Notes under the pieces: generated by a model
The model's input: only the letters and a program-made list of their open reading frames with translations
Told to the model about the DNA's origin: nothing
Databases searched by the model: none
Part shown: piece by piece, positions 61,421 to 64,000 of the stretch
Layout: each line of letters starts with the position of its first letter
Numbering within the stretch: the first letter of the stretch is position 1
Made by a program: the position numbers and the translations under genes
DNA from: DASYRM01 sp036004405
Lineage (GTDB): Bacteria; Acidobacteriota; Vicinamibacteria; Vicinamibacterales; UBA2999
Assembly: GCA_036004405.1 (NCBI GenBank)
Contig: DASYRM010000020.1
Span: 1-64,000, forward strand
DNA length: 64,000 bases
Direction of reading: 5' to 3'

Positions 61421-62472
61421 TGCGGTCGCGGCGCGGCCGGCGCGGCCTGCAGGAGCACGAGAAACAGGTTGTTGGGATCGCGCACGATCGCCACCTTTGT
61501 GGTAGCGCCGCCGCGTCCGGGCAGCTCCACGGTGGTGCCGCCGGTGGAGACCACCGCGCCGCCCGCCTGCTTCAGCGCGGCGATCGTGGCGTCCACGTCG
61601 CGCACCTGCAGCTGGATGCGCGTTGAGCCCGGATCCTGGATATTGCCCCGCACGACTTTCCGGTCGACGCCCTTGAAATCGATCAGCTCGAAGACGAGCC
61701 CGGTCGTCGGCACCGTGAACATCGACGCGCGATACTCCGCGTTCTTGGGCAGGCCCATCATGTCGAGCACCGCAGGGGTCTTTTCGAACTTCCCCGGCTG
61801 CCGCATGGCCATTCCAAGCGCGTCGATATAGAGCTTCGTCTCCTTCTCCAGATCGGCGACCGACAACCGCACGCGCACTTCGACGACGTTGGGTGCCGGC
61901 GTCGCCGTCGCCGGCGGCAGAGGGTCGGGCTGGAAGAGCTCGAGAAAGTGGCCATCGGGGTCTTTCACGATCACCGCTTTCGCCTTCGCGGTGCCGACCG
62001 TCACCGGCGCCCCGCCCCTGGTCACGACGGGAGCCCCGAGCTGCTTGAGCCGGGCGAACGTCGCGTCGAGGTCACGAACGATGGCGATCAACGAGAACGC
62101 GCCGATGTCTTGATAGCGCCGTTCGAGCGCCCTGCCCGCGGCCTTCTTGATCTCGACGATTTCGACGCCGGTCCGCATGCCAGCTGGCCGGCCGATCTGC
62201 CAGCGCAGCGACGCGTCGGGCAGCCCGAACATGTTGCGCAGCGCCGGATTGGCGTCGGCGTTGGCCGGTGCGCCCTGCAGGTCGAGCCCGAGTCCGTCGC
62301 GGTAGAACGCCACGGCCGCATCGAGGTCGCCGACAATCGGGCTGAAGAAGTTGCCCGAGCCGACCACGAGTCCGGTGGGTGGAGGGCCGGCCGGGGCCGT
62401 CGCGGCCGGAGCCTGCGCAAACGCCAGGCCGGCGGCCAATAAAGCCGCGATCGAGAAAGTGATCATTCGCAT
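61417..62472 (-). CDS. Exported protein with two VOC (glyoxalase-type) domains
   Basis: 351 residues. Signal peptide ITFSIAALLAAGLAFAQ. Two vicinal-oxygen-chelate units: residues about 38-180 (NFFSPIVGDLDAAVAFYRDGLGLDLQG, SLIAIVRDLDATFARLKQLGA, VKDPDGHFLELFQP) and about 190-340 (VRLSVADLEKETKLYIDALGMAM, IQLQVRDVDATIAALKQAGGAV, VRDPNNLFLVLLQA). The second domain has N-N-L in place of D-G-H, so metal ligands differ. VOC proteins include glyoxalases, dioxygenases and resistance proteins; no specific call is possible. Being exported is not typical. Confidence 0.87.
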   Translation of the reverse strand: MRMITFSIAALLAAGLAFAQAPAATAPAGPPPTGLVVGSGNFFSPIVGDLDAAVAFYRDGLGLDLQGAPANADANPALRNMFGLPDASLRWQIGRPAGMRTGVEIVEIKKAAGRALERRYQDIGAFSLIAIVRDLDATFARLKQLGAPVVTRGGAPVTVGTAKAKAVIVKDPDGHFLELFQPDPLPPATATPAPNVVEVRVRLSVADLEKETKLYIDALGMAMRQPGKFEKTPAVLDMMGLPKNAEYRASMFTVPTTGLVFELIDFKGVDRKVVRGNIQDPGSTRIQLQVRDVDATIAALKQAGGAVVSTGGTTVELPGRGGATTKVAIVRDPNNLFLVLLQAAPAAPRPQ

Positions 62473-62518
62473 CGAAGAGTCTCCCGCGCGCCAACTCTAC
62501 CCGAAGGCCGGCCGCTGT

Positions 62519-63022
62519 CTATTTCAAAAACTCCGCAACTTTTGCCACGCCCGCCCGCGCGCAGGCATCGTCCTGCGGCTGGCTCGATCCCGAGCTGCCC
62601 ACGCCGCCGATCACGTCGTCGCCGATCTGGATCGGCACGCCGCCGCCGAGCGCCAGGATGTCGGAGACGTCGCGCTGCGCCGCGTACAGCGGCTCGGCGG
62701 TCCGTTTCTGGAACTCCATCGTGCTGGTGCGGAACATGCGCGCGGTGTAGGCCTTACGGCGCGACATCTCCGCCGTCTGTGCCGTGGCGTTTTCGTCGCG
62801 CAGCAGCACAAGCAGCTGGCCGGCGCGGTCGACGACGGCCACGGACGTGGCGAATCCCTTTGCCCTGCACTCGCCGAGCGCCGCCTCGGCAATGGCTTTC
62901 GCGAGGCCAAGCGACAGGACCTTCTGCGTCACAACCCCCTGTCCCTGGACAACGCTCGGGACGAGCGCCAGCGTGACGATGGGGGAGAGGACCAGCACGG
63001 CAACGAGCAGCGAACGACGCAT
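62519..63022 (-). CDS. GlcG/HbpS-like exported protein
   Basis: 167 residues from ATG 63022, preceded by CCGGAGGAGCTGCTC; the frame also continues upstream, but this start opens the signal peptide LLVAVLVLSPIVTLALVPSVVQGQ. GlcG/HbpS family: LGLAKAIAEAALGECRAKGFATSVAVVDRAGQLLVLLRDENA, RRKAYTARMFRTSTMEFQ, DILALGGGVPIQIGDDVIGGVGSSGSSQPQDDACARAG. In Streptomyces HbpS is an extracellular heme-binding sensor subunit; others are of unknown role. An exported location fits. The neighbours give no heme context. Confidence 0.88.
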   Translation of the reverse strand: MRRSLLVAVLVLSPIVTLALVPSVVQGQGVVTQKVLSLGLAKAIAEAALGECRAKGFATSVAVVDRAGQLLVLLRDENATAQTAEMSRRKAYTARMFRTSTMEFQKRTAEPLYAAQRDVSDILALGGGVPIQIGDDVIGGVGSSGSSQPQDDACARAGVAKVAEFLK

Positions 63023-63091
63023 GAGCAGCTCCTCCGGGTAGGTGGCGGCCAAGTGTGCGCTTTCGGCGCGATCTTTGAAAGACCCGGGTGC

Positions 63092-63604
63092 ATGAGCGAC
63101 GCTCAGGGCGGGCTGTCCGACAAGGAGAAACGGCAGAACGTGGTCCGGCTGGTGTTTGGCGGCGATCCGGCGCGACTCGACGCCTTCTGCCGGGCCATCG
63201 AGGACGTCGTGCCGCCGGGAACCGCCGTCGTACTGCGCGGAAGCGCGGTGACCGGGCGGCGCTGGAAGGACGATGCGCCGTTCGATGCTCGCGGCCCCGG
63301 CACGAGCGATCTCGATCTCACGCTCGTCGGCGAGGGCCCTTTGGCCTTCTTCAAAGCGACCGGGTATTTCGTGCCGGGCGTGCACTCACGGCCGCTGAGC
63401 GACCGGGATCCGGACATCGCGCCCGACCTCGTGCCGCTGCGCCGCACGCTGATGTCGATGGTGCAGCGCCCGGTGAACATCCAGGCCTCGCGCGAGCTCG
63501 TCATCCAGGTCCGCGGCGAACTGCTCGGGCAGCCGTATCTCGAGCTGTTCCGAAAGCCCGAGGGCCTGGCGTTGAACACTGTGCCGGAGTCGTCGGAGTC
63601 CTGA
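63092..63604 (+). CDS. Nucleotidyltransferase-like protein
   Basis: 170 residues from ATG 63092. The segment VVLRGSAVTGRRWKDDAPFD and GPGTSDLDLTLVG gives the G-S...D-x-D spacing of nucleotidyltransferase (MNT/polB-type) catalytic sites, with a longer insert than usual. The N-terminal helix DARLDAFCRAIEDVV and the C-terminal VQRPVNIQASRELVIQVRGELL are otherwise unassigned. The stop overlaps the next gene start (TGATG), so it is coupled with the endonuclease/phosphatase. Activity and substrate unknown. Confidence 0.7.
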   Translation: MSDAQGGLSDKEKRQNVVRLVFGGDPARLDAFCRAIEDVVPPGTAVVLRGSAVTGRRWKDDAPFDARGPGTSDLDLTLVGEGPLAFFKATGYFVPGVHSRPLSDRDPDIAPDLVPLRRTLMSMVQRPVNIQASRELVIQVRGELLGQPYLELFRKPEGLALNTVPESSES

Positions 63605-64000
63605 TGTTCCGCCTCATGACCTACAACATCCGCCACGGCGGCCACGGCCGCGAAGCGGCGATTGCGGCGGTGGTCAACGCCTGCGCGCCCGATCTGGTGC
63701 TGCTGCAGGAAGCGACCGATCCGCGCACCATCGCACGGATCGCGGACGGCACCGGGATGGAGGACTGGCGTGCCTATGCCGGCCAATCGCTCGGATTCCT
63801 CAGCCGGCGGCGCGTGGCGTTTGCGGAATGGACGCGGCCGCGCGTGTCACGGCACGCCTTCATCGAGGTGGTGCCCGCGGGGGCTCCGCTGCGCATCTTC
63901 GGCGTGCACCTGAGCGCGGTGCACGCGGCGTGGACCGAACGCCGGCGCGTCTTCGAGCTGCGCGCGCTGCTGCGCAGCGTGGCCCGTCATCAGCACGGCT
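63604..64000 (+). CDS. Endonuclease/exonuclease/phosphatase family protein, 3' truncated by the window
   Basis: 132 visible residues, start ATG 63604 overlapping the preceding TGA. LMTYNIRHGG (Asn of the EEP fold), PDLVLLQEATD (Glu metal ligand) and IFGVHLSAVHAAWTERRRVFELRALL (HxS/T segment) are EEP hallmarks. Family members include exonuclease III, sphingomyelinases and inositol phosphatases. The gene continues beyond 64000. Coupled to the nucleotidyltransferase-like gene. Confidence 0.87.
   Translation, partial: MFRLMTYNIRHGGHGREAAIAAVVNACAPDLVLLQEATDPRTIARIADGTGMEDWRAYAGQSLGFLSRRRVAFAEWTRPRVSRHAFIEVVPAGAPLRIFGVHLSAVHAAWTERRRVFELRALLRSVARHQHG

Overview
The window is a high-GC (roughly two-thirds G+C by eye), gene-dense bacterial chromosome segment. 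It most likely comes from an Acidobacteriota of the Vicinamibacteria type. Pointers to this are a TIGR03435-family protein (54487-55368), three DUF6152 proteins, a swarm of related secreted proteins carrying a WEGDTLVV-type motif, many Tat or Sec exported enzymes, and intergenic palindromes of the GGCCGCC-TTCA-GGCGGCC type. This placement is inference from gene content. No rRNA, tRNA, CRISPR array, transposase or phage gene was seen.

Layout. 1-3.6 kb: partial DUF3142-like gene, secreted metallo-beta-lactamase-fold hydrolase, Tat-exported sulfite-oxidase-like molybdoenzyme, M50 site-2 protease with CBS domains. 3.6-10.5 kb: a SnoaL/NTF2-like gene broken by a small repeat, a PEBP protein, then two oppositely oriented clusters of DUF6152 and WEGDTLVV-family proteins, one of them fused to a metallo-beta-lactamase domain that has lost its metal ligands. 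10.6-21.3 kb: Uma2 nuclease, MOCOS-like PLP enzyme, secreted proteins, a sigma factor/membrane Ser-Thr kinase pair, a VapBC-like module, DUF3500 and HEAT-repeat proteins. 21.4-28.6 kb: glutathione peroxidase, TetR regulator with two tandem palindromic operators, an RND efflux adaptor/pump pair, arylamine N-acetyltransferase and YbaK deacylase. 28.8-44.4 kb: mixed exported and membrane proteins, a Rieske FAD oxidoreductase, a RapA-like SNF2 ATPase, an EF-hand protein and an OmpA protein.

44.6-54.5 kb is the most interesting region: a winged-helix/FHA regulator diverges from an operon encoding an FhaA-like FHA protein, a 31-residue membrane peptide, a PP2C phosphatase fused to an extracytoplasmic beta-helix, a membrane Ser/Thr kinase homologue whose catalytic beta-3 lysine is arginine, one 1121-residue polypeptide joining a SEDS (RodA/FtsW) glycosyltransferase to a class B penicillin-binding protein, and a second FHA protein. 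The content parallels the actinobacterial fhaA-pstP-rodA-pbpA-pknA/B morphogenesis locus, with RodA and PbpA as one protein. I infer phosphorylation- and FHA-controlled peptidoglycan synthesis.

54.5-64 kb: TIGR03435 protein, MlaF-like ATPase coupled to an amidohydrolase, small exported proteins, two more WEGDTLVV-family proteins, a two-domain VOC protein, a GlcG/HbpS-like protein, a nucleotidyltransferase-like protein and a truncated endonuclease/exonuclease/phosphatase gene.

Small repeats run through the window: hairpins with different but self-complementary stems, often beside TACGTAG; a two-hairpin element of about 70 bp (two copies); a GCCCGCCCGAAGGGCGGGC-type element (two copies, one breaking a gene); and arrays with 9-bp period. 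Several lie inside coding sequence without breaking the frame.
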